Positions 1 through 13,253 of a stretch of 64,000 bases of DNA are shown here, piece by piece. The stretch lies in NCBI GenBank assembly GCA_019828545.1, contig JACVRA010000001.1, positions 33,771 to 97,770 of the forward strand, written 5' to 3'. Every line of letters starts with the position of its first letter. The stretch's first letter is position 1. The stretch comes from Paracamarosporium sp. OC-R06-R3 (Eukaryota > Ascomycota > Dothideomycetes > Pleosporales > Didymosphaeriaceae). The position numbers and the translations under genes were made by a program. The notes under the pieces were generated by a model. The model made no database searches and had not been told where the DNA came from. It was given only the letters and a program-made list of their open reading frames with translations.

Positions 1-952
1 TATGCTTGGGACGTATGGGACGAACTTTATGCTGTTTAACTTGTGAGATGCTTACCCTCCTGAGATTGGGGCTTTGCGTAATTGCTGACGGCTGGATAGT
101 GGCGTTCACATGTATTTTGTTCTCAAGGAGGTGCTTGATGCGTTTCAGCCCGGTGCGAAGTTCCCCAGCGCATGCCCGCAGTGCCAGTACATGGCGTTTC
201 CACAGATAAGCGTCAAGTTTCGGGATGGAGATGATGACGGGTACAAGCCGTTGTTGGATGGGGAGCGGGATCCAGCCGTGGCGGTGGGAGCGGAGGATGC
301 GGTTTGAGAGGGACACGTGGACGAGTAGGTAATTGGGCGTATGCTTAGGGTCTAGATCATGATGGCATAAGGTCTGAATCGTTTGGGTAGCACTGGGGCC
401 GAGTTCGGGATATACAAGATTATGGCGTTCAGGCAGTGGGCGTGGTACGTTTGTTGTACACCGCTCAGATGGTGGCGTTCTGAGATGAGTTTAGCATAGA
501 CAGTAAAACACTTGTACACTGAGTAATGCACCGATAATGTGATTATGCATTGGCAGAGGCGAGTAAGCTTGCTGTCATAGACTTGAATGATGAACTCCGG
601 ATTCCGTATGTTGCACTCTGAATGCTTCCTTGGTCTAGAAAAATTCAAACGCCCCCAGCACCAGATAAATGCTCAGTTGCAAAATCAATTATATCCATCC
701 ACAATTCCTCCGAAATTCGTAACGATGCGCTTGGTGCGCTTGGGTATTGACATGAAAATGGTCGCTCATATACGTCCTGCGAACATGCAAGGAAACTTTT
801 TTGCACAAGTTTGCGCATCGACCTAGGCCATGAGGTGGCCTTGCTAGCCATGGCGCATTCGAACAAGATGTCCATCGTGTACTGTTTTTACTGGCCAGAA
901 AGACGCTACCAGAATCGCGTTCACTGAGGTGACCGTTGTTTCCCTTGACAAT
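1..952. other. No gene recognised, left edge
   Basis: Only short open frames are seen on either strand (under 100 codons) and none has a recognisable motif. The segment may hold downstream sequence of the MYND gene that begins on its right, since that gene is read leftwards and stops at 953. Confidence 0.4.
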
Positions 953-1799
953 CTAGTGGGCAATGGTGGAAGCACCGTACATTCCATCGTGAATAGCATC
1001 GCACTGACTGGCTACATCGCGGTTAATGGGAGTGGCCAGGTTAAATTGGTGTTCATCCGTGGCCGTTGCGGGCGAGCCCGGCATTGAAACGTTTGGTGTA
1101 TTTAGGATAGAAGACGGGCTCGGAGTAGACACAGGATCGCAATCAGCCTTGTGAGTTTTCCAGGCTTGCTTCTGGCATGTCCTGGAGCAATAGTAGGCGC
1201 GTTTGCAGCGCGAGCAACGGAGGAGAGAGTGGCCAGAAGGAGGCGGTCTGGCGCAGGTTGAACAAGTTGTTGGCAGGACGGTAGAGAAGAACGGGTTGGC
1301 TTTCCATTGGTCAGTAATTGTTTTTGAAAATGGGTCAAGCGAGAAGGGAACGAAAATGTGCCGAGATGTGGTTCGTCGAGCCCTGGTCAAAGTGGATCTA
1401 GGCGTTGCTTGGCGTTGGAAGCGCACACCGCTGCTCCAACACAACGGTAGGCTAACCAGGGATCCACACCTTGATTGTGGGTAAAATGGAGAGACCACAT
1501 GGTTGATAGGGGAGAGAATTTGATGTCCAGAGAAAGAAGTGAGCGAACATACCTGCGCCACTGATATCAGTGGGTAGTGTGGCAACCTCGAAGGTAGTGG
1601 AAGCGATGGGAGAGGTGTCGTTGGTAGCAATTGCTCGTGCGATTGACGCTGTTGAAGAGATAGAATCTGGTGATGTGAGTGAATGCTCCACGTATTTACC
1701 CGCCCAAGTTGCAATAGCGCGATGGGTTGGAGTGAGCTGGGAAAGCGTAAAGCGTACCTTCCTGAATGCTATCGTGCCTTGCTCTTTCCTCGACTGCAT
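953..1799 (-). CDS. MYND-type zinc-finger protein
   Basis: The protein carries one complete MYND zinc finger, C-x2-C-x12-C-x2-C-x5-C-x3-C-x7-H-x3-C, beginning at CSTCARPP and ending at HKADC. MYND fingers are protein-interaction modules that bind proline-rich partners; no catalytic SET domain or ankyrin repeat accompanies it here, so the role is unknown. The best model starts at ATG 1799, ends exon 1 at 1758 with gtacgc, removes an intron 1667-1757, and runs from 1666 to the TAG at 953, giving 251 residues. The stretch before the finger is Pro/Ser/Arg-rich and low in complexity, and the tail after it is Ser/Thr/Pro-rich. The finger is secure; the start is not. The open frame holding the finger has no in-frame ATG of its own, so an upstream exon is required, and an alternative exon reading ending near 1552 with gtatgt is also possible. 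Confidence 0.62.
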
Positions 1800-4700
1800 T
1801 GCCACTCTTCTCTTTGACCTCCCTGACCACCACTTCCGCCTCTTTATTTACTGAGCCATTGCTCAGGCTAGTTGTGAAAACATTCAAGCACACGCTTCTC
1901 GGGGGCATATTCCGGTCTTAAGTTTGTTGTCGTTGCAAGGATGAAGATGAATCGAAAGTCAGAACTGGAAAACCGAGAGAGTGGAAATGCGAATGCAGGA
2001 ACGGAGGGAGTTCTTGTAGAAAAGAAAAGAAGGAGCGGCAGCTGGGGTTCGCAGAAATAGTTGCGGCTCCCAACCGCTGGCACGACGGGACGCGTGAAAA
2101 GCGGTGTGAGGTTTGACAACTTTGGTGAGCACGGATCGGACTAGACCCAAGTGGGCACTAGGGCTGAGATCTGTGCACGCGACGACGTTGTCAGATGGGA
2201 GCCGCGCTCGATCGCGATATTGCCGTTGGAAAGTAATTGAAGAGGAAAATGGCCGAAGATTGCGGGTCGCTGACCAATTGGTTCTGATTGTGGTGCTGAG
2301 ATTGGTCGCGATGCTTTGAATTTGGACACCGGAATTTACCTCGCAACCAGCGCAAACAGAGGACAAGCACTCGGTGGCACCGCGTGTACAACGGCAACTT
2401 GGGGCAGATGCAGCTGCAGTATTACCTGAGCACGTGAGGGGAAGAGCATGTAAGCGTTGCCCTGCGCTGTGCTACCTGTCGGTCAAACCAAAGTACCAGA
2501 CAGATGAACCCACACAGCGACGAGTCTTGTTGGGGAGACAGCGAGCTCCAATGATTGAGTAGTGTAAGCTGGCACCAGTGGACCTGAGGGACAACAAGCT
2601 GATCAGTAGAGTCCACGTTCTCACCGTACACGCGAGCTGCTCACCGCTGATGACGAGGCAACGGTGAAACTTAAAAGTACGTTGCCACGCAAGAAGAAAC
2701 GCTTGTACAGGTGTCGAAGAAAGCTAATTCTGGCAAGCGAAGTTGCTTTGCTACCATGGGTGTGCACTAGGTGAGGGACTGTCTTGCTACCATAGGCAGC
2801 AAAGATGGTCGGGGCGTTGGTAGTCGCGATTTCTAAGAGAGGGGTAGGGCCAGCAGGGGAGGGCTGAGAATGGTAGGCGATTATTCATCTTGACCGAAGC
2901 AGCACCTCAGACTTGGACGTTCTTGGAGGCGGCACTGGTAGCGCTGATGTTGTGGGTGAGAGGCAGCTGTAGCTGGGCCCCAACCAGGCTTCCTCGCTTG
3001 CTGCCTACTCTCAGCCCCGAGCATACCCTTTGTAGTGACATCAATAACGCCGTAAAATCCGGAATGTTTGGTTCGTGGCGCTGGGTCGGGAGACCTTATT
3101 CTGGCGCCGGGATTCACGTAATCTATGATGGGCTGCATGGGGTTGTTGCGGCAGACGATTTGAGTGCTGAGTAGTAAGGCACAACGTTCCACCCGTAAAC
3201 GGGAGATCATCAAGGCGTCGGCGGTCCATGCGCGACGGGCAAGCATGCCGACTTTGGCCACGGCGACGGTAAGTTGGGTGAAAGCGTGGCCCGGACGGCG
3301 ACAAGGCAACTGAGACACTGCAGATCTGGTACGTAGTCCATGATGTTGGGATGAGTGCCCGGGTCGTGGGCCGCTTGGAGTGATGCTACGCCACAATGTA
3401 GTCCGCAAGTGGATACCGGGGAAGGGCTAGGTATGTGGCTAGAGGAGACGTTGGGCGTGTGACAAGAGCGACGAGACGGTGAAGAGGCTTAAGTGCCTCG
3501 TGTTGGGCGGAGAAGATTAGCGCGAACGATGCGTTGATGCGCGGCGGCATCAAGCGATGCGACGTGCGCAGAGCCTCCCTAATGGACACGAATTGGCCAA
3601 GGATTTTGAGCGAAGAGTCACCTGCAAGCTTGGTGGTCGCGGCTCGAGGTGATTGCTGTGTAACAATGCGGGGCGGGCCGATGTGGTGTTGGGAGTGACG
3701 AGAGTCATCAATCTTCACTCGAGCACAGCTGAGCCACGCAGTCCGAATTGACTCACCGGATTCCTTATCATGCCATGGCACAGCAGGAGCTGGACGACGA
3801 GGTTCGATGTCTGCACGCCGGACACGTTGCGCCTCAGAGTGGTGGCCGCAGTGGATGCCAGCGGGAGGATGCGCGAACTGCTGTGCGGTGGCGACAGAAG
3901 CCGCAGACGTAGGCCTCGGGCAGGGCAGGGTGTGCGATGATTGACGAATGGGCACTGGCTGCGTTGGCCATTCCGGTCAGACAAGAGTAGCAGACGCCAT
4001 GCACCCTGCGCAAGCGACAGCATGCAAGTCAATGCAGGCTCGGCGAAACTGACTGCGTCTGCGCACCTTTGCGCGGCGAGGGCGAGTGCGCGGCGACCAG
4101 AGAGACGCAATGCGCGCGTGCTCGAACGCTTCGTGTTTGGAGATTGCACATGGTGCTGACGGCGCCCAAGTGCAAAACGAGCGGCGCTGTGGCAGTGCGG
4201 TGAATGCAAGATGCAAGAGTGCAAGCAGCGGCGCCAAACCGCATCCGGCGTGGCTGGTGCCTCTGATTCTAGGCTGCAAAGGCGCCAACAGCGTCTCATT
4301 CGCGCCGTCCTAGGGCGCAGTCCTCGATCCCCAGCGCCCTGACGCACCCTGCGACGCCATGTGCAAACATGTTTGCTGCACCCAGTGTTGCCAGATGTCC
4401 ATCCATGGCGAGGGAGCGCGCGGATGGCACCAGCAGCGGCACCGGCAGCGGCACCAGCAGCGCCTCGGGGGCCTTCTGACGGCTTCGCGTGCTATCAAAA
4501 GACGCACTAGGTCCGAGGGTTAGACACGCTCTCTAGTGTCCTCGCCGTCACCTGGGTGCTGTCGGCGGCGGGTCACCGCCCTCGCCTAGTGCCTGAGCCC
4601 TGCCCGCCCTTGGATCCGCGCAGGCTTGCTGCACTAACCAGCCCATCCCTGCCAGTTCCGAAGGCTGCCATCCATGCCTGCCCAAACTGCAGAAACATAT

Positions 4701-4915
4701 ATATCCCCCATTCCGCAATCCACCATGACTCTCTCCCTCCAGCACCATCACACCACAACCGACTTGATCCCACTTGCAATCCCACATAGGACTCTGGTGA
4801 ACGACCCCAGAGTCCATCCTAGGACTACACCATTCCAGCTACCCTTGGCACCGACATCACCATCACCTTCACCCCCAGACTACGTCCCATACTAAAGCGC
4901 ACCCAAACATCCACC
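1800..4915. other. GC-rich stretch without a confident gene
   Basis: The part from about 2880 to 4350 has three long overlapping open frames on the minus strand (175, 189 and 210 codons), none recognisable and none with clear splice joins, so I do not call them. The last 350 bases before 4916 are C/T-rich with a TATATATA stretch near 4697, which fits promoter and 5' leader of the gene that follows. Confidence 0.4.
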
Positions 4916-5641
4916 ATGCCTGCCGCAATCTCCCGCACCCACACCATGCCCACCGTCATCACCTCAAAGTCCTCGTCCGGCTCCAGGAAGGAGAGGAACG
5001 TGGGCTTTATGCGCGACCCCGTGTCTGCCGTCTCGCGTCCCGTGAACACTGAAGAGTCATGGGCTGCCCACCACTTCGAGACACACGCACAGAAATGTGC
5101 CTACTGCCGCAACCCCTACGATGTCCACCGCAACCACGAGCAGCTCTGCGAGATCGGCCACCGTCTCGCCCAGGATGTCGCCTCCTTCCTCTACCAGCGT
5201 GCAGACGGCAAGACCTACAGCACCGTTGAAGAGGAAAACAAGCTCGTCCAGATCGAGATACCTTCGGGCTACGTCCAAGTCCGCGGTCTGCTCAAGGCCA
5301 TCGAGCGCAACCTCCGCCATCGATCACGCACTCCCTTCGTCTCCATGGACCGCACATACTACGTCGCCTCCCGCATGCCAGTGCGTTCGCGCTCCGTCAA
5401 GGTAGACCAGGAGGTCAAGCACAAGTCACGCCCACGATCTGGCGAGATCGTCGACTGGCCCTCATCACCTAAAGCACAAAAGGCCACCATCGAGATCGAC
5501 AACGCCTCCTCCAAGCGCGGTTCGCTCTACGAGCAAGACATTGCTCTCCAGCGCCACAACGCAAAGAACTACAGGATCGAGGTCCGCGAGCCCTCATTCA
5601 GGGACGTCCGCGAGCACCGCCTCTCCGGCTACTACAGGTGA
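4916..5641 (+). CDS. Conserved fungal CxxC protein, unknown function
   Basis: This is a single-exon gene of 241 residues, starting at the first ATG after a C/T-rich leader (tccaccATGcctgcc, a good fungal start context). Residues 1-45 are Ser/Thr/Arg-rich and look disordered. A compact central region follows, with CAYCRNPYDVH then HEQLCEIGH, so two Cys-x2-Cys cysteines plus nearby His and Cys that could bind one zinc (inference). After about residue 150 it becomes basic and serine-rich with several RSRS-like stretches. I believe it belongs to a family of uncharacterised ascomycete proteins, but I recognise no named domain. Strongly C-ending codons across the frame support coding. It has no close neighbour on either side. 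Confidence 0.72.
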   Translation: MPAAISRTHTMPTVITSKSSSGSRKERNVGFMRDPVSAVSRPVNTEESWAAHHFETHAQKCAYCRNPYDVHRNHEQLCEIGHRLAQDVASFLYQRADGKTYSTVEEENKLVQIEIPSGYVQVRGLLKAIERNLRHRSRTPFVSMDRTYYVASRMPVRSRSVKVDQEVKHKSRPRSGEIVDWPSSPKAQKATIEIDNASSKRGSLYEQDIALQRHNAKNYRIEVREPSFRDVREHRLSGYYR

Positions 5642-8600
5642 ACGCACCACAATCGTTTACTGCCTTTATTATTATCCACTGTTTACCAAAACATCACGCC
5701 TACAAAAATGCCTCCAAAAACGCGATCACGCGCCGGATAGTACGCTATGCTACGTGACGCGGAAGCTGAGAAGCCCCGCGCACACCGATGCCGCTCAACG
5801 GAATCGATTCAGCCAGTAACAAGTTTGATCTTGAGTCCTTGTTTTGCTCTGCTTGCAGGAAGAAGCATTGCGTCTGCTGTTTGATATACTGGGTTACGCT
5901 AGGAATGGGAACCAACCAAGGGACCTCCACCACTCGGGTGTTGAGGAGAAGGGATGAAAGGAACGGAGATCAGCGATGACGTTGGCCAGGATGCATTCTA
6001 GGATAGCAAGAATTCAAGGATGTTTGTACGACATCGCTTCCAAGCTTTCTCTCAACGCCGTGACATGTGTGATACTATGGTTTGCGCAGGGCAACCAGAC
6101 AGCGTCTGGGGACCCTCGAGCTCCCTTCGCGCAACGGCGCAGACATGCACGCTCGCCTGCACAGTATGACTCCAAAACCAATACGCACATGTCTCGTCCG
6201 CACACCCTCGGGTGCTCTCAAGCGAACCCTTTCCCGCACCCGCATCGCTCACGCGCACCCTGATAGCCCACCCACAATCTGATGGCCCAAACGAGCACCC
6301 CTCCAGCATGCGCTCCAATCACGCCTTCCCCTCACCCTGAACCACCACTCGCATCACCCGCCAGCTATACCATGTTCAGGCCCCCCGGCGTAGATTTGCG
6401 AGCGTGCAATATTGCAGTTTGCGGGCTGCAAGCCACGGATGACTGCATGGAGGACTCGGAGTGATATGGAGGGTGGGTAAAATGGCCGAGATGAGTCGCC
6501 TGGTTGGTAGCGGTGATTGTGAAGGTGCCAGGTGGGGCAGTCGGGTCACCTCATGCGGCATAGCGCCATCTCCATCGGGACTCGACATGTACGGTTGAAG
6601 AGTCATGGCTCTGGCTGTGTCCGCGACGAAGGATGGCCTGTGGAGACGCATATGACTCCTCCTCCGAGACTGCGCGCAACGAACGCATGGAGAGCAAGCG
6701 CAGTATTGTGGCGCGCATGAAGGGCGCACTCCTCATGTCTTGGGTGCGCGCGCTCAAGTGCAAAAAAGAAGGCAACTTGGCTCTCGCAGCCTCAGGCTCG
6801 TCCCAACAACTTTCTCCGATCTCAATGACGCCAGCATCCCTGCTCGGCAGTCGTGTATGTTTCGTCTGCCTATGCTCAGTGCTATACGTGGACGACGCAC
6901 GATTACGACTGCGTGCTGGAAACAGACACCGTTTAGATGGATGAGACGGCGAGGCCCGTTCCTGATTGTGCGCACCATGGCCTGCAGGTACTGGCGACGT
7001 GGTTCAATCACGGAGGGGATGGAACGCACGGCTCGGGACTGAAGGTCGGAAGGTCAAGGCGTCAGGACACGTCGGAGTGACAGTCGGGGGTACCGCTGCT
7101 CTCCGCTCGAGCGATGCTGGGATGGACGATGTCAACACCATGTATTGGAGCCTCATCATACGCGCAATATCGAACGACTCCACTGCCGCCGTCGACGGCT
7201 TACCGGACCCGCTGTGCTCGAGAAAGTTCCTGCTCTTGGATGGGGCCTGGCGTCGATCAGGTCACTGTTTGATATTTTTCCTGAACGTAGGCCGGGGAAA
7301 GGGTCTGTTTGAGAGAGTGAGGCGAGGAAATTTGGTGGAGGCGTGCTGATCGGCGGCAGAGGACCAAGGCCACGCTGCTATGCTGGCCTAATGGCATCAT
7401 GATTCCGAGTGAGGCAGTAACGATGTCTCCAAGTGTCTAGTTTCAAATGTCTAGAGTAGTGGTCGGAAGTGACAATGCCGTGGTCTGCCAATGCATGGGG
7501 AAGTGTACCTGCCAAGCTTGGGCATCTGTCCTCGATACTAGAACCCATTGCGGAGGTCTAATGCGTATACTATTGCACAATTGACCATACCTTCCATGCT
7601 AGCTGTCAATCTTGAAGAGCAAGCTCCACGTTTCGGCATGCGAACGTTGGGCAGCTTTCCAAGTCGCGACCATTCCACCCCACAACTTCTCTCCGCCAGT
7701 GCCCATGGTCACTTTCTGACAACTTGTCCTCCCGCACCATCTCGCCACAAAATGGACAACACACACGGCGGCTCCACTGCACTTGTCCCTTACCGCGGTG
7801 TCTTATCCAGGACACCCCCAGCACTTCCTTCAACGTGTTCACAGTCGTGACCCGACGATCTTTCTCTCCGGGCCCATCCGTTCACGAATGCGCCGCAACA
7901 GACCGGCGATTGGACGCAAGCTATGCTGGCGCGGCGAAGGTGAATGTGGAGTTTCACCGCTTCTTCATGACCGGTTTTCTCGCTTGCGCGCGCTGCTGCA
8001 ATGTAATGCAGCGACGCCGGCCTTGCAGCCTCACCGGTGACCCACTCCCACATGACGGACGATCGCTCTTCCCAGCCAGGCATCGCCAAGCGCAACGGCC
8101 AACCTGGCCTCCACACTTTCTTTAGCCATCTCATCCTGTAGACTATCATCTGAGAGGAGACGCCGGAGAGTAGCAGCCAGCACGAGAAGCGGGATGCCAA
8201 CGGAGCAGCGGGGCCGGTCTCGGTTGGCATCCTACCCCAACTTGCCTTGACTTGACATGGCAACCACATCCTCTTTGCCGGCGATAGTCTCAATATCCCG
8301 CGGCATCAGCTCGTATCCCTGGCGTTCGTCATCGTACTCGGCAGGGCTGTGCTTGTCTCGTACTGCGGCAGAAAAAGGCGCCCTCATTGGATGCGTAGCG
8401 CCATGGGGCTGTGCTGTGAACTGCAGTTCAGCCACATATGCACGTGATGTGGCTCAGGTTGCGGCTGAGGTGTATTTCCCTATGCAATGGTGTATGCACT
8501 GGCATATGCATTGGGTTGCGTATACGGAACGGAGATTAGTCTGGGCTGGGGATCTTGGTGCTGGTTTGGGGGCGGATGCCTCGCGTTGGGATCCGGCAGT

Positions 8601-10061
8601 CGCCGTTCACGCACGTCACGGAGGCGCTAGGGTATATTAATAGCCCCCAATGCGTGGGTTGACTGTGCCACAGGAGGTTGTTTGGTACGGTGTTTCGATG
8701 GGCGGATGGGCGAATGAAAAAATCTTTTTCTGCCAGTTTGGCGTGTGAGATGGGCTGACCACGCATCCCAGGGAACGGTGGAGCTGGTGTTTGGGACGCT
8801 GTGGTCTGTGAATGACTGACCGGTCACGGTTGTAGCACGACTGCGACGTAGCTAACGCCTGCATCAGCGAGCGCGCGGCTGTGCTGAGTATAGTCATAGG
8901 GCTAGAATCCAGAAGATTTGAAACTAAGGAGGCAAGATGGAACGCTGGATTCACGAGGCTGTCGTTGTCAGTGACTCCTCAGTGCACAGTGATTTCAGGC
9001 AATTTGTCTCCTGTTCCCCAATCAACTGATACTCTATCTGAGAGCCTGTCACCATGACCATAATCTCACATGTCTGATAGACCTTTCAAGAACTAGACTG
9101 TCTTGGTACTTGATCGTCTCAGTCAGATAGTGGCAAGTGCGAAAGGGGGGATTCTGCTTGATTACGAAGCAACGCTACGATTGCCAACTATCATTTGCTC
9201 GGCCCCAAGCAGAGAGATGAAAACAAGGATATGGAAGATTGCGTGGGTTGCGAATGCCTGGAAGGCGGCTGATAGAGTGAGGTCTAGATGATGCAACGCG
9301 TAAGGCGTTCAAGAGGATAGCAGGTGCCACGTTATACCCATGGCATGACATTGCTGCAACCTCTTCTTGAGAACTCGTAAGAGTGGTACGTAAGTTGTGT
9401 ATGAATAGTGAGATCGGATCAGCCTGCCAAGGACGATTCGTTTGAATGAATGTTGATAGCAATGCGTAACCTGGTGTCAGATGAGTCAAAACCTGGCACA
9501 TTTTTGGTTATATACCATAGGATATGTTCTTTGTCACAGACATCAGAGATTTAATGTGCTTCTCTTATGTCGCTGAGAAGTGGAGAGAGAAAATGTTACA
9601 TGATGCTCGTCTTGATGTAGTACACTGAGTAATCTATAATTTTGGCAACGTCAAAGTTGGGTCTAGGTCCGCTATTGAACGATTGAAAAAGATTATCTTC
9701 TACGTTAATGTACGTGAGATAATTGATAGAACCTACAACTAACATGAACGTGATTTGAGCATTCTTTTCTCTATCTCGCTCTAGCAGAAGAGTGCCAGAC
9801 TATTCTGAGAAAATGAAATATGGTGAGTTGGCATTCCACCATTTCATTGAAGCAAAGGCGATATTACACACCTAGCGAAGGTCAATTAGCAAAATGTAAG
9901 TGCACAGAGAGTAGGAGAGAACCGTTGATAATCGCCGCGACTTCCACACACCCTGATTGGCTCACGCCGCAACGCCGAAGATCCGCCGCGTTCGCGCATC
10001 GCATCTCGAAAACTGCACGAACCGCTCCTCCAGCGCCAACACAACCCCACATCCCTTCACA
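5642..10061. other. Long intergenic region, no supported gene
   Basis: Open frames here are under about 170 codons, overlap on both strands, and show no motif, signal peptide or convincing splice pattern. From 6130 to 6420 the sequence is C-rich on the plus strand and promoter-like but leads to no gene I can identify. The last 200 bases before 10062 are the likely promoter and leader of the bL33m gene. Confidence 0.4.
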
Positions 10062-10500
10062 ATGGCAAAGAAAGGTATGTATTCGATTATTTAAAACCCC
10101 TGGTAGCTCTGGTACGGCACTTTGAACCTGCACAAACGCCTCAGCGAAGCCGCAATGCTTGCCCGAATCCTGACAAAGAGCTCAACTAACGACATGTGCT
10201 TGTAGCAAAGTCCCGCACCATCATGGTGCGCCTCATTTCGATGGCCATGACGGGCTACTACCGGACCTTGATGCGACCGCGCGTTCACCGTCCCTTGAGC
10301 ATGATGAAATACGATCCCATCGGTACGCAATACCCGTTCACCGTGGAGGCTCCACTACACGTTTGAAGCAATGAAGCAACAAATGCATGGAAAACTGGGA
10401 GAACTGGATTGCAAGACGAACATGGTCCTGAATGGAGGCTGACGATGTGATAGTGCGGAAACAAGTGCTTTTCCTTGAGCAGAAACGCGGAAAGAAATAG
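10062..10500 (+). CDS. MRPL39: Mitochondrial ribosomal protein bL33m
   Basis: Large-subunit protein of the mitochondrial ribosome, nuclear-encoded and acting in the matrix. Three exons join in phase: 10062-10074, 10206-10322 and 10454-10500, with introns starting gtatgt and gtacgc and ending gtag and atag. The product is 58 residues, typical of the family: it starts [20 protein letters not shown], continues with the conserved [10 protein letters not shown] segment, and ends [15 protein letters not shown]. The high Lys/Arg content fits an rRNA-binding protein. It is too short and split to be found by open-frame length, since exon 1 holds only four codons and one base. It stands alone, with the long gene-poor island beginning immediately downstream. 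Confidence 0.93.
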
Positions 10501-13150
10501 GGGACGGCATCACCTCGCACGTCGGATCAATACGATATACGATCATCGCGATTTGAATACCTGGCGACGTACCTGATCAGCTGGGTGCGCGACAACCAGC
10601 AACGAGGTGGGATCATGGTATATACGAGTTTTGGGGGTACAGCCGGAGCTAGAAGTAGGAGCAGGATCCCTTACACTTTTTGAAGGGTTGTAAAGATATG
10701 TTAGCATACTGTAACATACACCATGCATGGTTTGGCGTTATATGATACTCCAAATGTTCAACTCAGCTGGGCGAAATACACGCATTAACAAGAAAGTCTT
10801 TATATAAAGTTCGTTGTCTTGTTTGCTTTCGATTTCATGATCCATTTCCCATCCTTTTGCCTATTTTGCTTCGTAAACTTTCCTACGTGTGCAGGTTGGT
10901 CTTCAGAAGAGCCATGGAAATCAATATGGGCACTGTTCTGTGCTGCAAGTGTTCCTGGATGACCGCGAATCATTCGGCCATAGGCTTCCCATCTCTGATC
11001 GTGTGTATCTTGGAGGCTAGCATGCATCTACTTGTTGATTATACGTAACGAGTTTGGTTATGAAATCGCATCTAAAAAGCCTTTGTTCATCCATGCAGCG
11101 AGTTTGTTAACAGATCTGTGCAGGCGAGTGGCACGCCTAATTGGACGATAGCATCGAACAAGTTGCATCAACACGCATAATACGTTGAAATACGACTCCT
11201 GCATTTAGACCCTTTGCAATCGCGTAAATCGAGACTGCCTCGCGTTGGTTACCAATGCATAGCTGGTAAAACTCGGGGACACCAATGGGTGATATATCTA
11301 GTTAGTAGAGTACATACTCACCTAAGCTATCCGCATTCTGTCCTTTCACATCCATCTTGGCCATTCGTATGTGGGTCACATAGGAAGGCACCGCTCGAAC
11401 TACGAAGCCGAAACTGTACTATCGCACGCTGCAACAACGATTGACGACACTTATTCTCCAGTCATCGCATATATATATAAACTCAGAGGGATTCTGCCTA
11501 CAAAATAAGATAGCGAAAAATGTAGGCCTCAAGTTAGTGGTACCAGGCAAAAGATGCGCAGACACCGAGGTGACGAGGCCTTCACTCAATCTAGGCACAA
11601 TGCTATTAACCACTAGTAGAATAAATCTAGCGATCATTTGATTTGTGCCATTGATAACTCCATAGCATGGGCCGACACCAAGTCTGACCACCAGCAGTGC
11701 TGGGTCATACTGAGGAGTATGCTGCTCAGAGAGTATTGCCCGCAATGGGACACAGAGCAGACTAAGCCGTGGACTTGATGAATACGAACCGAGAACAAGA
11801 GATGAACGGTATTTATGTACGCTGTTGTGGCCGTAGCTGATGATGAAAGAGCGGTGCGGATACTTGCATGAGAGGTGAGGTGTAACACGGGATCGATGGG
11901 AAGATGCGCCAAAATCCCACTGCCTTCATGTATGAAGGCTTCACACTGACCACCGGTCAAGGATAATGAACCTTTTTTGACGTTACCAATATCATTAGAA
12001 TCAGCACAGTGCACTTCCACTGAGTGTAACAGAGTTTAAGAGTGTGTCTGATTCGTTATGTCTTCGGAGCTTCGTTTGAAAGCAATCTTGCGTTTTTCCA
12101 ACAGCTATCTGTGGAAACTAGGGCATTGAATGACCTAACAGCTTTCAAAGTTGTAGCATCGGCAAGATTTGGCGGAGTGCGGCTGCTACTTAAAGAGCCG
12201 CGCAAGGTAGGAGTACGTCATGAAAAAACTCTGAAAAACAATTAGCCATTGGTCGAAAGCCTGTAGGGAGAGGTTTTCAGAGTTCAAACTTAGCTGGATC
12301 ATCGAAAACCAGATGGGAACAGCCTAGAGACGTCGAAAAAAAGGAAGAACCTAGAGTGTAGGAGTACGATAAACCACAAGAGAAACCACCTGGCTGTACC
12401 CCTGTGGGACTACTCGATGTCCCCATTGCACCACCGGACGGAATACGCACGATAGGTACTGCCCCCACCGGATATATCAACTAACATCGAGACGGCCATG
12501 GCGCTCCACATTGCAGCTTCCAATGCCACTATCACTTGGAACATGTATAGCCTCCATCCGTTGTTCCTTTCCGAAATAACAGTGGCGCAACGGTGCTGTG
12601 ACCATTCATCTTAGCGGCTTAACTCGATGAGAGAGATCAGAAATCAAATCACTGAAGCTAAGGAGTGTGAACTGAAAGAGAAAACCTTGCCGTAAACGGA
12701 GACAGAGGTGGCCACGAGCTCTGATATGTCTGGAGTAACGATCGTTCAAGAGAGGCCATTGGCTCTATGAGAACCGTACAATCGAACCGTCGATTGAAAA
12801 GTGTCTTGCGATATTGCTGTACTTGAGCTACGGAAGAGAAGACGGAGCCTGTCCGGCTTCCCAAGCTTGTTGTGTCGCTTTCAGACTGCTGGTCTCAAAG
12901 CCAAGCCATTCATATCAATTAGCCAACTTATTAAAAAGCGACGGAAAAGCGCTGGAAGAGACATACTTTCACACCGTGGTACAGCGTTCCGACAGCAAGC
13001 TGGCACTCCCCGGGGACTCCCTCTAAGTGGCATGTCATGGCCGTCCGCTATGAGTGCTTACACTAGTTCTCACCCACCTCTTCTACTTTATATAGTCACG
13101 AGACTCAGTTGAGACTCGGTGATTAATCGTTCGTTGCAGTTGTTGCACGG
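10501..13150. other. Gene-poor DNA after bL33m
   Basis: I see no gene. Open frames reach 128 codons on the minus strand (11634-12020) but have no motif or splice context. This begins a roughly 14-kb island without an intact gene. Confidence 0.45.
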
Positions 13151-13162
13151 TTGTGCGGTTAA

Positions 13163-13253
13163 GGGTCGGTCGGTCGGTCGGTCGTTCGTTCGCTCGTTCG
13201 TTCGCTCGTTCGTTCGCTCGTTCGTTCGCTCGTTCGCTCGCTCGCTCGCTCGA
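13163..13253. repeat. TCGG/TCGT/TCGC tetranucleotide array
   Basis: A run of four-base units all beginning TCG: about four TCGG units, then alternating TCGT and TCGC units in which the 12-base pattern tcgttcgttcgc recurs about four times, ending in pure TCGC. Open frames through it encode R-S-F-V and A-N-E-R runs on the two strands and are artefacts of the repeat. Confidence 0.9.
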
